From Mesostigma viride (taxonomy: Eukaryota; Streptophyta; Mesostigmatophyceae; Mesostigmatales; Mesostigmataceae): DNA of 64,000 nucleotides. The DNA is taken from the NCBI GenBank assembly GCA_009746045.1, contig RPFO01000065.1, positions 1,910,924 through 1,974,923 on the forward strand, read 5' to 3'. A program made the translations under genes and the position numbers. This document shows positions 1 through 11,136 of this stretch, one piece after another; positions within the stretch are counted from its first letter, which is position 1, and each line of letters begins with the position of its first letter. Under the pieces are notes generated by a model, which was not told the DNA's origin, did not search any database, and saw only the letters and a list, made by a program, of their open reading frames with translations.

Positions 1-1500
1 CGGAGCACCAGCTCGCGCACTGGGCCGACCAAGCGACAGTTGAGCACCTGTCACGGCACCCGGCCCACCAAAGACCCCAAGCTGGGGAAAAGGTGCGGAC
101 CGGAGGTAATCATTTTCTTTTCTTTTAGTTAACCGGGCGAGGAACTACGCCTGGCCGGTTAACAACTGGAAGTCTCACCACTGGCCAAGTGGCCGGTGCA
201 ACCAGTGCTTTTGGGATTTTGCTCCGCAGCACCCATAGCTGCGGCTGCCGCCGCAACGACAACGAGCAAAGAAAGAGGCCGACAAAACCAGCCAGAGCGG
301 CTTTTAGTCGCAAAACCTCCCTTATCCCTAGCTAACTGACGTCATTAAACCCTTATGTTCAGTGATGCTAGTAAGACGCTAACCGTACAGACCGGGGGTA
401 GAATATCCCGAATCTGCACGGCTAGTATTAAATAATGCGTAGGTTGTTCTTTTCAGGGGCACTGCACCTCACGCCCCGTTCCGCCCGGGTATAATCAACC
501 CAAGCGCGGAACGCACATTTTATTTAATTCATTTTTCAACCATGCACTATACTGCATCTACTAATCACAAAAGCTCTAACCAAACAGCTGCGAGAAAACA
601 CTACGACCTATAAGCCGCTCATCCAGCGGCCTCTTGTTCCCGCATTCACGTATAGAAGAAACTCCGTTCAAAGAACCCCGAGTCTTAGAAAACAGATTCT
701 TGTGCCAGAGCACCAAATCATATAATTACGTGTGCTAGAGGGTGGATTTTTCAAAGCCCCAAAATTTCAGCTCATTCTGACATCTTTTGACCACAGTAGT
801 TCTTCAAACAGGTTGCAGAGAGGCATGCAGCAGGCAAGCATTGCAATATTGTAGCCATGCAGGGCGGGCTGGCGGCTGCTCATGAAGCACAGGATGACCC
901 CACAGGCTCCAGCCTGGCCTACACGCGCTCTAGTCAATTTCCTAATCAACTTGATGGCTGCTCCCGTCCACGTTCATTCCCAAGTCCCCTCAAGGTCTAC
1001 TCCAACAATGCGGTGGCCTTATCTGCCATGAAAGCATTCTGCGCAGGCAGAGGGAAAAGATAAGGATGTCCAGAACCGGGACAAGAATCTGTTGAAAGCC
1101 AGGTGATACCTACCGACACAAGTGGCATTGCCAACACAGTCTGGGGCGGCCGCTGTGCAGTTCCAATCCACATCTGGGGAGCTGGCTGTGTCGAAACAAG
1201 CTGCATTCATGGAAACCACAGCCACGACCACCGCAATCATGTTAGCTACACTGTACCATTTACATGGGCACCGTGATAATTTAGATTGGCAGCTGTACGT
1301 TGTCACGTTTGCCAGATGCGTTTACGTGCGCACGCATTTGCCCAGGGAGATGCGAGCAGGTGTGCTTGAAGCAAACGATAAAGCTCATGAATGTCTCCGT
1401 GGACTCACTTGTTCCAGGTCTTACAGGTAAGTTAAAAAAATATTCGTTGAACTCCAGGGTAACCAGACTCTTAATTTAAACAATAAGTAGAGCACATCGG
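1..1500. other. non-coding stretch with dispersed-repeat end
   Basis: No convincing gene is visible; the short open frames overlap on both strands and lack recognisable domains. Around 650-690 there is a diverged copy of a motif (AGAAACT..GTTCA.AGAACC) that recurs at about 1960, 13920, 61862 and 63339, always at the end of a repeat block, so this part probably holds the end of an old dispersed repeat. Confidence 0.5.
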
Positions 1501-1990
1501 GAAGTGGCCCTCAACTGGCCATCCTTACCCATGGGGACACTTAATGCCCCAAAAGGCTAGCCTTACCCCCAAACAGGCAACACAGGGAGGGCGGGTGGGA
1601 AAACAAAAAAGACTGCCATGAGCTAGGTGAGCAAGCTTTTATCGTGTTTCAAGGCCAACGGCTCTCAACCAACGGCCAGATTCCGGCAACGGCCTATAAA
1701 CATTTCTAGTGGTCGAGTTTTACTTCAGATATTGCTTGTTGCAAACCCGTCCACAATTACAGATCTTTTATGAGAACCTTGACGCAAAAATCCGTCAAGG
1801 TACTCAGCACCCCGTCAAGGTACCGGCCGCAACAATTAGGCCATATCATCCGTAATACTCGTACCCTAGTTCTAAGCCTAACTAATCAACCTTATTACAA
1901 CCACAACACCAAGCTCTATTTCATCCAGCATCAGCGGCTCCCCTTCCGTATCACTACAAAGAAACTATGTTCAGAGAACCCCGACAGCCA
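1500..1990. repeat. dispersed repeat copy (family with AGAAACTATGTTCAGAGAA end)
   Basis: The left part (about 1520-1640: AAAAGGCTAGCCTTA, then ACACAGGGAGGGCGGGTGGG) resembles 5567-5700 and, more distantly, 61405-61450. The right end, near 1960, carries the AGAAACTATGTTCAGAGAAC motif shared with 13920, 61862 and 63339. The order of these two blocks is the same as in the 61.3-kb copy, so this looks like a diverged member of one dispersed family. No coding capacity was recognised. Confidence 0.45.
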
Positions 1991-4190
1991 CGTCAGTGTG
2001 CAAGAACGCCCTTAACCAAAACTTGGCCAAATGCAGGCCGTATGCATGCGGGGTTGGAACCTCGAACACTTGGGCGCCCGAGACCTTAGCTCCGCCGCTT
2101 CCCACTTATAGTATCTAGAGTTTTAGTAAACACCTAACAATAGTTACCTTGGCCGGTTGCCGCGGCCCTCCTGCATGGGTTACAGCAAGCCTCCTGGGGT
2201 TACAGCGAGTAATCTCACCTCTGCGAGGATTCTAACCCGTACACCAGCATGCAACATACATGTCTTAGTTGCATAGTAAACTATTCCGTCAACTCACAGC
2301 TTATTCGATGTTTTTAGTTATCACATTCTTAGTTAGCACTTCACAACTATTGCGTGCATGACAGTGACAACCTTACATTCAAAACATGCAACAAGTCAGT
2401 CACGTAGATCAATTTGTTAGCTATGTAACGATACCACGTGCCACGTCCCCCAGGCCCGGCACTGGCTCTTGCAGCTATATACATACACATGATGGGTGGG
2501 CACATCCCCCTCCCCCATGTGTATCCTGGGGAAAGTGTACGAATATGGTGGTGGCGACTATGTTCGATGCTCAACCACAGCTTGATGTGCGCGTGGTCAA
2601 CTATACCTATGCAAGGGGCATCAAGCCTTCATGTCGACCCGTACCCCCGGTAATGTACACCCGGTGATGTGTGTGGATCCCAACAATAAGCTCGAAGGGA
2701 ACTGGCATGTGTCATCCTGTGTATGTGCCAACCATATTAATGTACTGTCACAGTTAGCCTGTCTTATAATTTGAGGGCCACTGAGATGGTATTGCCTGAT
2801 TACCCAACAATACCGGCACCGGAGGAAACGGGACCCAGCTAAGCCACACCAACAGGCCTGGCGCCGTGAACGCGGTACATCAGTATCTATTAATGTCGAT
2901 TGGGTTCAGCCATACCGCTTGCCTGATTCCTAAGTCCACTGTGAGTGCCATTCAGTACCATAACCACAATCAGTCTGGTTATCAGAAACTATAGGACCAA
3001 GGAAAGTTATGTAAATTATGGGGTCAGGTTGAACTTGTCCTTGAACCTCTCAGCCTCAGCTTGACATGCTGCTGGCATTAATTGCAATAGTAAGCTTGCC
3101 AACCTAGCTACGCTTCCTTTGAGCGGCAAGTCTGGCAGCCTGAACATGTCAGTGAGAGCAAATTGTATATCCCAAATAGCCAAGCATTAGCTAGGTCCTC
3201 ATTCCTAACTCACATATCTGCACGCAGTGAAGCTCCAGCAGCTGTCCCGAAGGAAATGAGTGTTGTTCTTGCAAACATACATATGATGTACCTCAGTGGG
3301 CAAGACACCCCGTATGAGCCGTCCGTCCTGACTGCCGATATGTATGCCCTCGTGTGAACATACCTGGGCAAGAAGACCCATATGTGCCAGCCCGGTTTAG
3401 ATACTGAATCCCATTGGTCTCGTCCCCTGGATCCGGCCCGCAGATTAGAGGATTATCTGACACGTCCCTGCAACCGGCGGCGAGTTTCACATGTGGGAAT
3501 ATATAAAGGAAACAGCTATAAGATCCAAAACCAGTTATACATAGGAGCATGCATTCGTGACCACATAGGAGGGAACGCTGGGATCATCGGAACAACAACC
3601 CGCAGCCGGTTGAACGTGCAACGGTTGAACGTGCAACCGCAGACAATCGAATGCTTTAGTGTGATTTATGTCCGCGACATCATCGTTGCGTGGATTGGTG
3701 GCTGGCAAGAACGGCACGGAACACCATCCCGTTCCAAAGACATGCCTCCAGCTGGAGTGAGAGATCTGAGTACAAGATAGGGTAGTCAAGACGGTAAGCA
3801 ATCTTTACAAATGTCGTTAGGGGTTTATTCGAGTGCCTGTTACAGATCCGGTGTCCAGTCAGACACGATTTTGCAGATTGTAAGCAACATGATTACTACC
3901 CCGTAGCAGAAGGTAGGTGGCGTGGCATTTTTCTGGCGGGCTGGGAAACCATTTTTGCCTTCCACCGACCTCCCGGGTTTGCAGGTTTATTTATGTACAG
4001 GGAGCGTCGGAAAGAGCAGTTCATCTTTAACCCAAGTGCCAAGCTGTAACACCAGCACTGACCGGAGTTGACCACCGGCAACGTCACGATTTATAATTGG
4101 TGGACCTTCAGTGACTGCTGGAAGAATTTGACATATCTACTGACTGACCGCCAGTAGCACCCAATGTGCCTTTACCGACCTTAGAAACAA
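1990..4190. other. intergenic, nothing recognised
   Basis: Open frames of 60-132 codons occur on both strands, but they overlap each other and show no domain, signal or compositional support. I see no RNA gene or ordered repeat here. Confidence 0.5.
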
Positions 4191-4211
4191 GTGCCCGGCA
4201 TGAGCTACGGA

Positions 4212-4770
4212 GGAGTCTCACATCCGTGGGACAGCGCGGGGACAATTTCACGTAGGTGGGACACCCCAACTCAAGTAGGGGGGACACCCAATTTTCTCAA
4301 ACTCACGAAGGTGGGACACCCCATTTTCCCAAACTCACGCAGGTGGGACACCCCATTTTCCCAAACTCTCGAAGGTGGGACACCCCATTTTCCAAAACTC
4401 ACAAAGGTGGGACATCCAATTTTCCCAAACTCACGCAGGTGGGACACCCCATTTTCCCAAACTCACGCAGGTGGGACACCCCATTTTCCCAAACTCTCGA
4501 AGGTGGGACACCCCATTTTCCAAAACTCACAAAGGTGGGACATCCAATTTTCCCAAACTCACGCAGGTGGGACACCCCATTTCCCTAAACTCACCCTGTG
4601 GGACACCCCACTTTCACGTAGGTGGGACACCTCAACTCACGTAGGTGGGACACCCCATTTTCCTAAACTCACGAAGGTGGGACATGATTTCGCCAAGGTG
4701 GGACGTCCCACCTTCATGAGTTTGTCCCAAGTTCGCCGAATTGGGACGCGTCCCACGGATGTGAGACTCC
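4212..4770. repeat. 32-bp minisatellite bounded by 21-bp inverted repeats
   Basis: The core is a head-to-tail array of a 32-bp unit (GGTGGGACACCCCATTTTCC plus AAACTCACGA-type tail); unit starts at 4311, 4343 and 4375 show the exact period. The outer edges, 4212-4232 and 4750-4770, are perfect 21-bp inverted copies. Near the right end the unit flips orientation around a 20-bp perfect palindrome at 4695-4714. Because 32 is not a multiple of three and the unit has no stops, all three forward frames stay open; I do not regard these as genes. Confidence 0.85.
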
Positions 4771-4931
4771 ACTGAAACTCAATGGCCTTGTACCTTTCAG
4801 AGTTCATACCAGAAACCTATTACACCAATTGTCCGCAAGATGTGTGTGGACGTACTTATGCCTGAGCATCATGTCAGCCAATGCACGAAACGTGCAGAAA
4901 CGTCTGAAATCATCATGCCATGCGTTGATTC

Positions 4932-4977
4932 AGTTGAATAGCCTCTTCAACAAGTAATTGCTAGAGGCTATTCAACT
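4932..4977. repeat. 15-bp inverted repeat (hairpin)
   Basis: AGTTGAATAGCCTCT at 4932-4946 is repeated in perfect inverted orientation at 4963-4977 with a 16-nt loop. It could be a decayed transposon end or a structured transcript element; nothing nearby decides. Confidence 0.5.
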
Positions 4978-5164
4978 AAGACCTGGCGCGCACCTAAGGG
5001 CGACAGGTTTGAAACCTCGCGCGGACAGTGCCGAGTGGATTAATGGGGGGAAGCCGGCATTATTCTAGTAGCGGATCACCGCCCGCCGGCCTATTGAATA
5101 GCCGCACCAGGCAGATATTCCAACCTTAGTACCAGGGGTTGATAAATTATTAGTAATTGCAAGA

Positions 5165-5182
5165 AACGAATCGCGATTCGTT
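5165..5182. repeat. perfect 18-bp palindrome
   Basis: AACGAATCGCGATTCGTT reads the same on both strands. It lies in otherwise featureless AT-rich DNA between 4980 and 5500. A second hairpin (13-bp arms, 3-nt loop) lies at 5507-5535. Confidence 0.6.
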
Positions 5183-5566
5183 GCCGGATTATTGCCCTAG
5201 ATAAGGAGCCGCATTTATAGTTGGCCTTCGATGAACTTTATAAGTTAAGGTTTTAGTTGAATAACCTCGAGCTATTACTTTTTACGGGCCAGTTACTGTG
5301 TAATTACAGGCTCACTGTCTTTCATCCTGCCCAGGATGTGTGCCGATTAGTATTTGGCGCATTAAAATTAATAGCTACTTAGCTAGCCGCTACACATGTG
5401 TATTCAACATATAATATAAAACATACTACATTGTGTATTGGACATAATCAGCCGTGGCACTGTGGTCGTGGTTAGCCCTGGGCAGCGATACTTGAAAACA
5501 TGATCAAAGCTGTAATAAAATATTTATTACAGCTTCATTTATTATTTCTATAACAGAGCACATAAA

Positions 5567-5700
5567 AAGGCAGGCCACATCCCGGCCGCCGATGCTCATG
5601 GGAGCACTTATTGCTAGTCAAAGGCTAGCCTTATCCCAAAAACACGCAGGGACTTAGGGTGGGCGGGAAAAGAAACGAGGCCGACCTTAGCTAGGGGGGG
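5567..5700. repeat. dispersed repeat copy
   Basis: This segment (AAAGGCTAGCCTTATC followed by GGGTGGGCGGGAAAAG) is a diverged copy of 1520-1640. It ends just before the heptamer satellite begins. Confidence 0.4.
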
Positions 5701-5804
5701 ACTTTTGTCTTTTTTGCGTGTCACTCGGCCTTGGCCCGGACGGCATTTTTTCGCCACGCAAATTTGGACTTCATTCACAAGCGCTTGTTGTATCCTCAAA
5801 GCAT

Positions 5805-6925
5805 GCCACCTGCCACCTGCCACCTGCCACCTGCCACCTGCCACCTGCCACCTGCCACCTGCCACCTGCCACCTGCCACCTGCCACCTGCCACCTGCCAC
5901 CTGCCACCTGTCACCTAGCAGCCATTTGCCACCTGCCACCTGCTGGCCACCTGCCACCTGCCACCTGCCACCTGCCGCTTGCTGGCCACACTGCCACTGG
6001 CTGCTGGCCACACTGCCACTGGCTGCTGGCCACACTGCAACTTGCTAGCCACATGCCACCACCTACCTGCCACCTACTGGCCACATGCCACCTGCTGGCC
6101 ACATGCCACTTGCTGGCCACATGCCACCTGCTGGCCACCTGCCACCTGCCACCCGCCATGGCCAGTGACAACATGCCACCTACCACCTGCTGGCCGCATG
6201 CCACCTGGCGGCCTCATGCCACCTGATGGCCATTGTCATGCCACCTGCAGTCGCCACATGCCACCTGCAGTCGCCACATGCCACCTGCTGCCCACATGCC
6301 ACCTGCCGGCCACATGCCACCTGCCGGCCTCATGCAATCTGCTGGCCGCATGCCACCTGCCACCTGCCACCTACTGGCCAACTGGGCCACTTGCTGGCAA
6401 ACTCGGCCACCTGCTGGCCACATGCCACCTGCTGGCCACGTACCATGCATCTGCCACATGCCACCTGCCGGCAACCTGCCCCCTGCCCCCTGCCTACTGC
6501 CGGCCACCTTCCACCTGCGAACCGCATGCCACTTGCTGGCCAGGCACATGCCACCTGCTGGCCACATATACCACCTGCCACATATACCACCTGCCACATG
6601 CCGGCCACATGCAACCTGCCGGCCACAGGCAATCTGCTGGCCACATGCCACCTGCCGGTCTCATGCAATCTGCTGGCCGCATGGCACAAGCCACCTGCCA
6701 CCGGCTGGCCACATCGTCCACCTGCTGGCCACATGCCACCTGGCACCTGCTGGCCTGCCTGGCCAACTCGGCCACCTTCTGGCCACACATGCCACCTGCT
6801 GGCCACATGCCATGACCTACCACATGCTGGGCAGTGCCCAGTGGCCACATGCCACATGCCACCTGCTGGCCGCATGCCAGCTACCGGCCACGGGCCACCT
6901 GCCGGCCACATGCCACTTGCTAAAT
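5805..6925. repeat. heptamer satellite, GCCACCT orientation
   Basis: The array starts with about 15 perfect copies of GCCACCT (5805-5910), then becomes a mixture of GCCACCT, GCCACAT and TGCTGGCCA blocks up to about 6925. It is the same heptamer family as 7546-10115 but in the opposite orientation, so the two arrays can pair as long imperfect inverted repeats around a 0.6-kb core. All six frames are open by virtue of the stop-free 7-mer; the long predicted peptides (repeats such as LPPATCH) are not evidence of genes. Confidence 0.9.
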
Positions 6926-7545
6926 CGGGTGCTTGACATTTGGCCCCTAAACCACAATGTTGTGCAGCCCATCCATGGTTCAGCAGCAAAGAGACCACGT
7001 ATTGGCTGCGCTCGGCTTGCCTCTCCAATCTGAGGTACTTCTAACGGGCTGCCTACAATAGTGCCAGACGAGAGGATTGCGGAGTGGGGTGACGATGTCG
7101 GGCGCCATGCAGTCGGCGCCGCAGCATGGCTTGGCGCGTCACCCGCACTCGGAAGATCCGGCAATCTGCATGCTCGGCCAATTTCTGGTTTCTGGACGTG
7201 ACATGACTTCCGGATGTGCATGCTTCTTCTGGCCTTAATTGGGCTAGTAGGTTCATGGAATCCATCGTTAATTCAGCTCGGCCGCAGGGACAACGAGACT
7301 GCAATGCATGATGCGTATTTGCATAGCTGTGTTCCCTTGCACTTGCAAAGGCAAAGCTTTGTGTATGCATGCAGTGGAAGTTGCACTTGCTTCAAGCACG
7401 TGTGTTCATTTACAAAATTGGGATCACTTCGCACGGAGTAAGTTGTATTGCTCGTGCACGTGCACACATGCTCGCTTGCTGGATTCCTTCTTAATGGCGT
7501 GTGCCATGTGTGTTGCATGTGCATGATGTGATTAGGAAACGCTTG
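6926..7545. other. non-repetitive core between inverted heptamer arrays
   Basis: About 620 bp of ordinary-composition sequence sits between the two oppositely oriented heptamer arrays. No gene, promoter or RNA was recognised. Confidence 0.5.
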
Positions 7546-10115
7546 GGCATCGGGCATGGTGCATGGCGCATGGCGCATGGTGCATGGGGGATGCGGCACG
7601 GGGCCGTGGCATGTGGCAACTGGTACATAGGTGGCATCAGGTGCCATGAGGCCAGCAAGTGGCATGCGGCCAGCAGGTGGCGTGCGGCCAGCAGGTGGCA
7701 TGTAGCCATGCTGCAGGTGGCAGATGGCCTGCAGGTGGCATGTGGCAGGCGGCATGTGGCCAACAAGTGGCAGTGTGGCCAACAGGTGCCATGTGGCCAG
7801 CAGGCGGCAGGTGGCATGTGGCATGTGGCATGTGGCATGTGGCATGTGGCATGTGGCATGTGGCATGTGGCATGTGGCATGTGGCATGTGGCATGTGGCA
7901 TGTGGCATGTGGCATGTAGCATGTGGCATGTGGCATGTGGCATGTGGCATGTGGCATGTGGCATGTGGCATGTGGCATGTGGCATGTGGCATGTGGCATG
8001 TGGCATGTGGCATGTGGCATGTGGCATGTGGCATGTGGCATGTGGCATGTGGCAGGAGGCAGGTGGCAGGTGGCAGGTGGCCAGCAGGTGGCAGGTGGCC
8101 ATGCAGCAGGTGGCAGATGGCCAGCAGGTGGCATGTGGCAGATGGCATGTGTGGCCAGCAAGTTGCGTGTGGCCAGCAGGTGGCATGTGGTCAGCAGGTT
8201 GCGGGTGGCCAGCACTGCGTGGCATCATGTGGCCAGCAGGTGGCAGGTGGCAGGTGGCCAGCAGGTGGCAGGTGGCAGGTGGCAGGTGGCAGGTGGCAGG
8301 TGGCAGGTGGCAGGTGGCAGGTGGCAGGTGGCAGGTGGCAGGTGGCAGGTGGCAGGTGGCAGGTGGCAGGTGGCTGGTGGCCGGTGGCACTGAGATGCAT
8401 GGCAGGTGGCAGGTGTGGCCAGCAGCTAGGTGGCATGTGGCCAGCAGGTGGCATGTTGCAGGTGGCATGTTGCAGGTGGCAGATGGCAGGTGGCAGGTGG
8501 CAGGTGGCAGGTGGCAGGTGGCAGGTGGCAGGTGGCAGGTGGCAGGTGGCAGGTGGCAGGTGGCAGGTGGCAGGTGGCAGGTGGCAGGTGGCCAGCAGGT
8601 GGCAGGTGGCAGGTGGCAGGTGGCAGGTGGCAGGTGGCAGGTGGCTGGTGGCCGGTGGCAGATGCATGGCAGGTGGCAGGTGTGGCCAGCAGGTGGCATG
8701 TTGCAGGTGGCATGTTGCAGGTGGCAGGTGGCAGGTGGCAGGTGGCAGGTGGCAGGTGGCAGGTGGCAGGTGGCAGGTGGCAGGTGGCAGGTGGCAGGTG
8801 GCAGGTGGCAGGTGGCAGGTGGCAGGTGGCATGTGGCATGTGGCATGTGGCATGTGGCATGTGGCATGTGGCATGTGGCATGTGGCATGTGGCATGTGGC
8901 ATGTGGCATGTGGCATGTGGCATGTGGCATGTGGCATGTGGCATGTGGCATGTGGCATGTGGCATGTGGCATGTGGCATGTGGCATGTGGCATGTGGCAT
9001 GTGGCATGTGGCAGGAGGCAGGTGGCAGGTGGCAGGTGGCCAGCAGGTGGCAGGTGGCCATGCAGCAGGTGGCAGATGGCCAGCAGGTGGCATGTGGCAG
9101 ATGGCATGTGTGGCCAGCAAGTTGCGTGTGGCCAGCAGGTGGCATGTGGTCAGCAGGTTGCGGGTGGCCAGCACTGCGTGGCATCATGTGGCCAGCAGGT
9201 GGCAGGTGGCAGGTGGCCAGCAGGTGGCAGGTGGCAGGTGGCAGGTGGCAGGTGGCAGGTGGCAGGTGGCAGGTGGCAGGTGGCAGGTGGCAGGTGGCAG
9301 GTGGCAGGTGGCAGGTGGCAGGTGGCAGGTGGCAGGTGGCAGGTGGCAGGTGGCAGGTGGCCGGTGGCAGGTGGCAGGTGGCAGGTGGCAGGTGGCAGGT
9401 GGCTGGTGGCCGGTGGCAGATGCATGGCAGGTGGCAGGTGTGGCCAGCAGCTAGGTGGCATGTGGCCAGCAGGTGGCATGTTGCAGGTGGCATGTTGCAG
9501 GTGGCAGATGGCAGGTGGCAGGTGGCAGGTGGCAGGTGGCAGGTGGCAGGTGGCAGGTGGCAGGTGGCAGGTGGCAGGTGGCAGGTGGCAGGTGGCAGGT
9601 GGCAGGTGGCCAGCAGGTGGCAGGTGGCAGGTGGCAGGTGGCAGGTGGCAGGTGGCTGGTGGCTGGTGGCCGGTGGCAGATGCATGGCAGGTGGCAGGTG
9701 TGGCCAGCAGGTGGCATGTTGCAGGTGGCATGTTGCAGGTGGCAGGTGGCAGGTGGCAGGTGGCAGGTGGCAGGTGGCAGGTGGCAGGTGGCAGGTGGCA
9801 GGTGGCAGGTGGCAGGTGGCAGGTGGCAGGTGGCAGGTGGCAGGTGGCAGGTGGCGTGTGGCATGTGGCAGGTGGCATGTGGCAGGTGGCCAGCAAGTGG
9901 CATGCAATGATGTTGCCAGCACGCGGCAGGTGGCAGTGTGGCCAGCGCCCAGCAGGTGCCAGTGTGGCCAGCAGGCGGTAGGTGGCCAGCAGATGGCCTG
10001 TAGCAGTGCATGTGGCCAGCAGGTAAAGCATGCTGCCAGCAGGTTGCGGGTGGCAGGTGCAGGTGGCAGGTGGCAGCTACGTGCATGGGAGCTGCATTGT
10101 GGCAGCTGTGGCAGT
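7546..10115. repeat. heptamer satellite, GGCAGGT/GGCATGT orientation, with higher-order repeats
   Basis: Blocks of GGCAGGT alternate with blocks of GGCATGT (34 units at 7813-8050, 26 units at 8828-9009). Complex linker segments recur at long spacing: the segment starting GGCAGGAGG occurs at 8051 and 9010, and GATGCATGGCAGG occurs at 8394, 8661, 9419 and 9679. This gives a higher-order unit of roughly 1 kb present twice. The reverse strand reads ACCTGCC, matching the array at 5805-6925. Confidence 0.9.
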
Positions 10116-10127
10116 GTGGCAGCTGGC

Positions 10128-11136
10128 ATGGGTCATGGGGCAATATGGGGCATGGGGCAATATGGGGCATGGGGCATGGGGCATGGGGCATGGGGCATGG
10201 GGCATGGGGCATGGGGCATGGGGCATGCCAGGGCATGGGGCATGGGGCATGGGGCATGGGGCATGGGGCATGGGGCATGGGGCATGGGGCATGGGGCATG
10301 GGGCATGGGGCATGGGGCATGGGGCATGGGGCATGGGGCACATGTGGGGCTTGCTAGGGCATGGGTCATGCCAGGGCATGGGGCATGCCAGGTCATGGGG
10401 CATGGGGCATGGGGCATGGGGCATGGGGCATGGGGCATGGGGCGTGCCAGGGCATGGGGCATGGGAGGGCATGGGGCTTGGAACACAGAGCTTGCAACTT
10501 GGGGCATGGGGCATGGGGCTTGCCAGGGCATGGGGCTTGCTAGGGCATGGGTCAAGCCAGGGCATGGGTCATGCCAGGGCATGGGGCATGGGGCTTGCCA
10601 GGGCATGGGGCATGCCAGGTCATGGGTAATGCCAGGGCATGGGGCATGAGGCATGGGGCTTGCCAGGGCATGGGGCATGCCAGGGCATGGGGCATGGGGC
10701 ATGGGGCATGGGGCATGGGGCATGGGGCATGCGGCATGGGGCATGGGGCATGGGGCATGGGGCATGGGGCATGGGGCATGGGGCATGGGGCATGGGGCAT
10801 GGGGCATGGGGCATGGGGCATGGGGCATGGGGCATGGGGCATGGGGCATGGGGCATGGGGCATGGGGCATGCCAGGGCATGGGGCATGCCAGGGCATGGG
10901 GCATGCCAGGGCATGGGGCATGCCAGGGCATGGGGCATGCCAGGGCATGGGGCATGCCAGGGCATGGGGCATGCCAGGGCATGGGGCTTGGAACACAGAG
11001 CTTGCAACTTGGGGCATGTGGCATGGGGCGTGTGACTTGTGGCATGTGGCATGGAAGCATGCATGTAGCATGCATGGTTGGTGCATGTGGGGCATGGGGC
11101 ATGGTGGGGCATGAGGCATGGTGGGGCATGGGGCAA
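10128..11136. repeat. heptamer satellite, GGGGCAT unit
   Basis: Continuation of the heptamer cluster with a third variant, GGGGCAT (a rotation of GGCATGG), broken by GCCAGGGCAT segments. A block with GGCTTGGAACACAGAGC occurs at about 10475 and again about 510 bp later near 10985, showing an internal duplication. Four-G runs every 7 bp give G-quadruplex potential on the plus strand. Long peptides rich in GHGAWGM are artefacts of the stop-free unit. Confidence 0.9.

Noticed and set aside
1122-1430. 102-codon forward frame overlapping reverse frames at 997-1306
   Set aside because: Open frames in three overlapping registers with no recognisable motif; chance is sufficient.
4983-5060. Possible permuted tRNA: a B-box-like GGTTTGAAACC lies upstream of an A-box-like TGCCGAGTGGATTAATGG
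   Set aside because: The T stem has only three pairs, no acceptor complement is found and no anticodon stem can be built. Likely coincidence.
7491-10649. Very long open frames (up to 826 codons) on both strands across the heptamer arrays
   Set aside because: A stop-free 7-bp unit keeps all six frames open; peptides are pure heptad repeats and the frames overlap on both strands.
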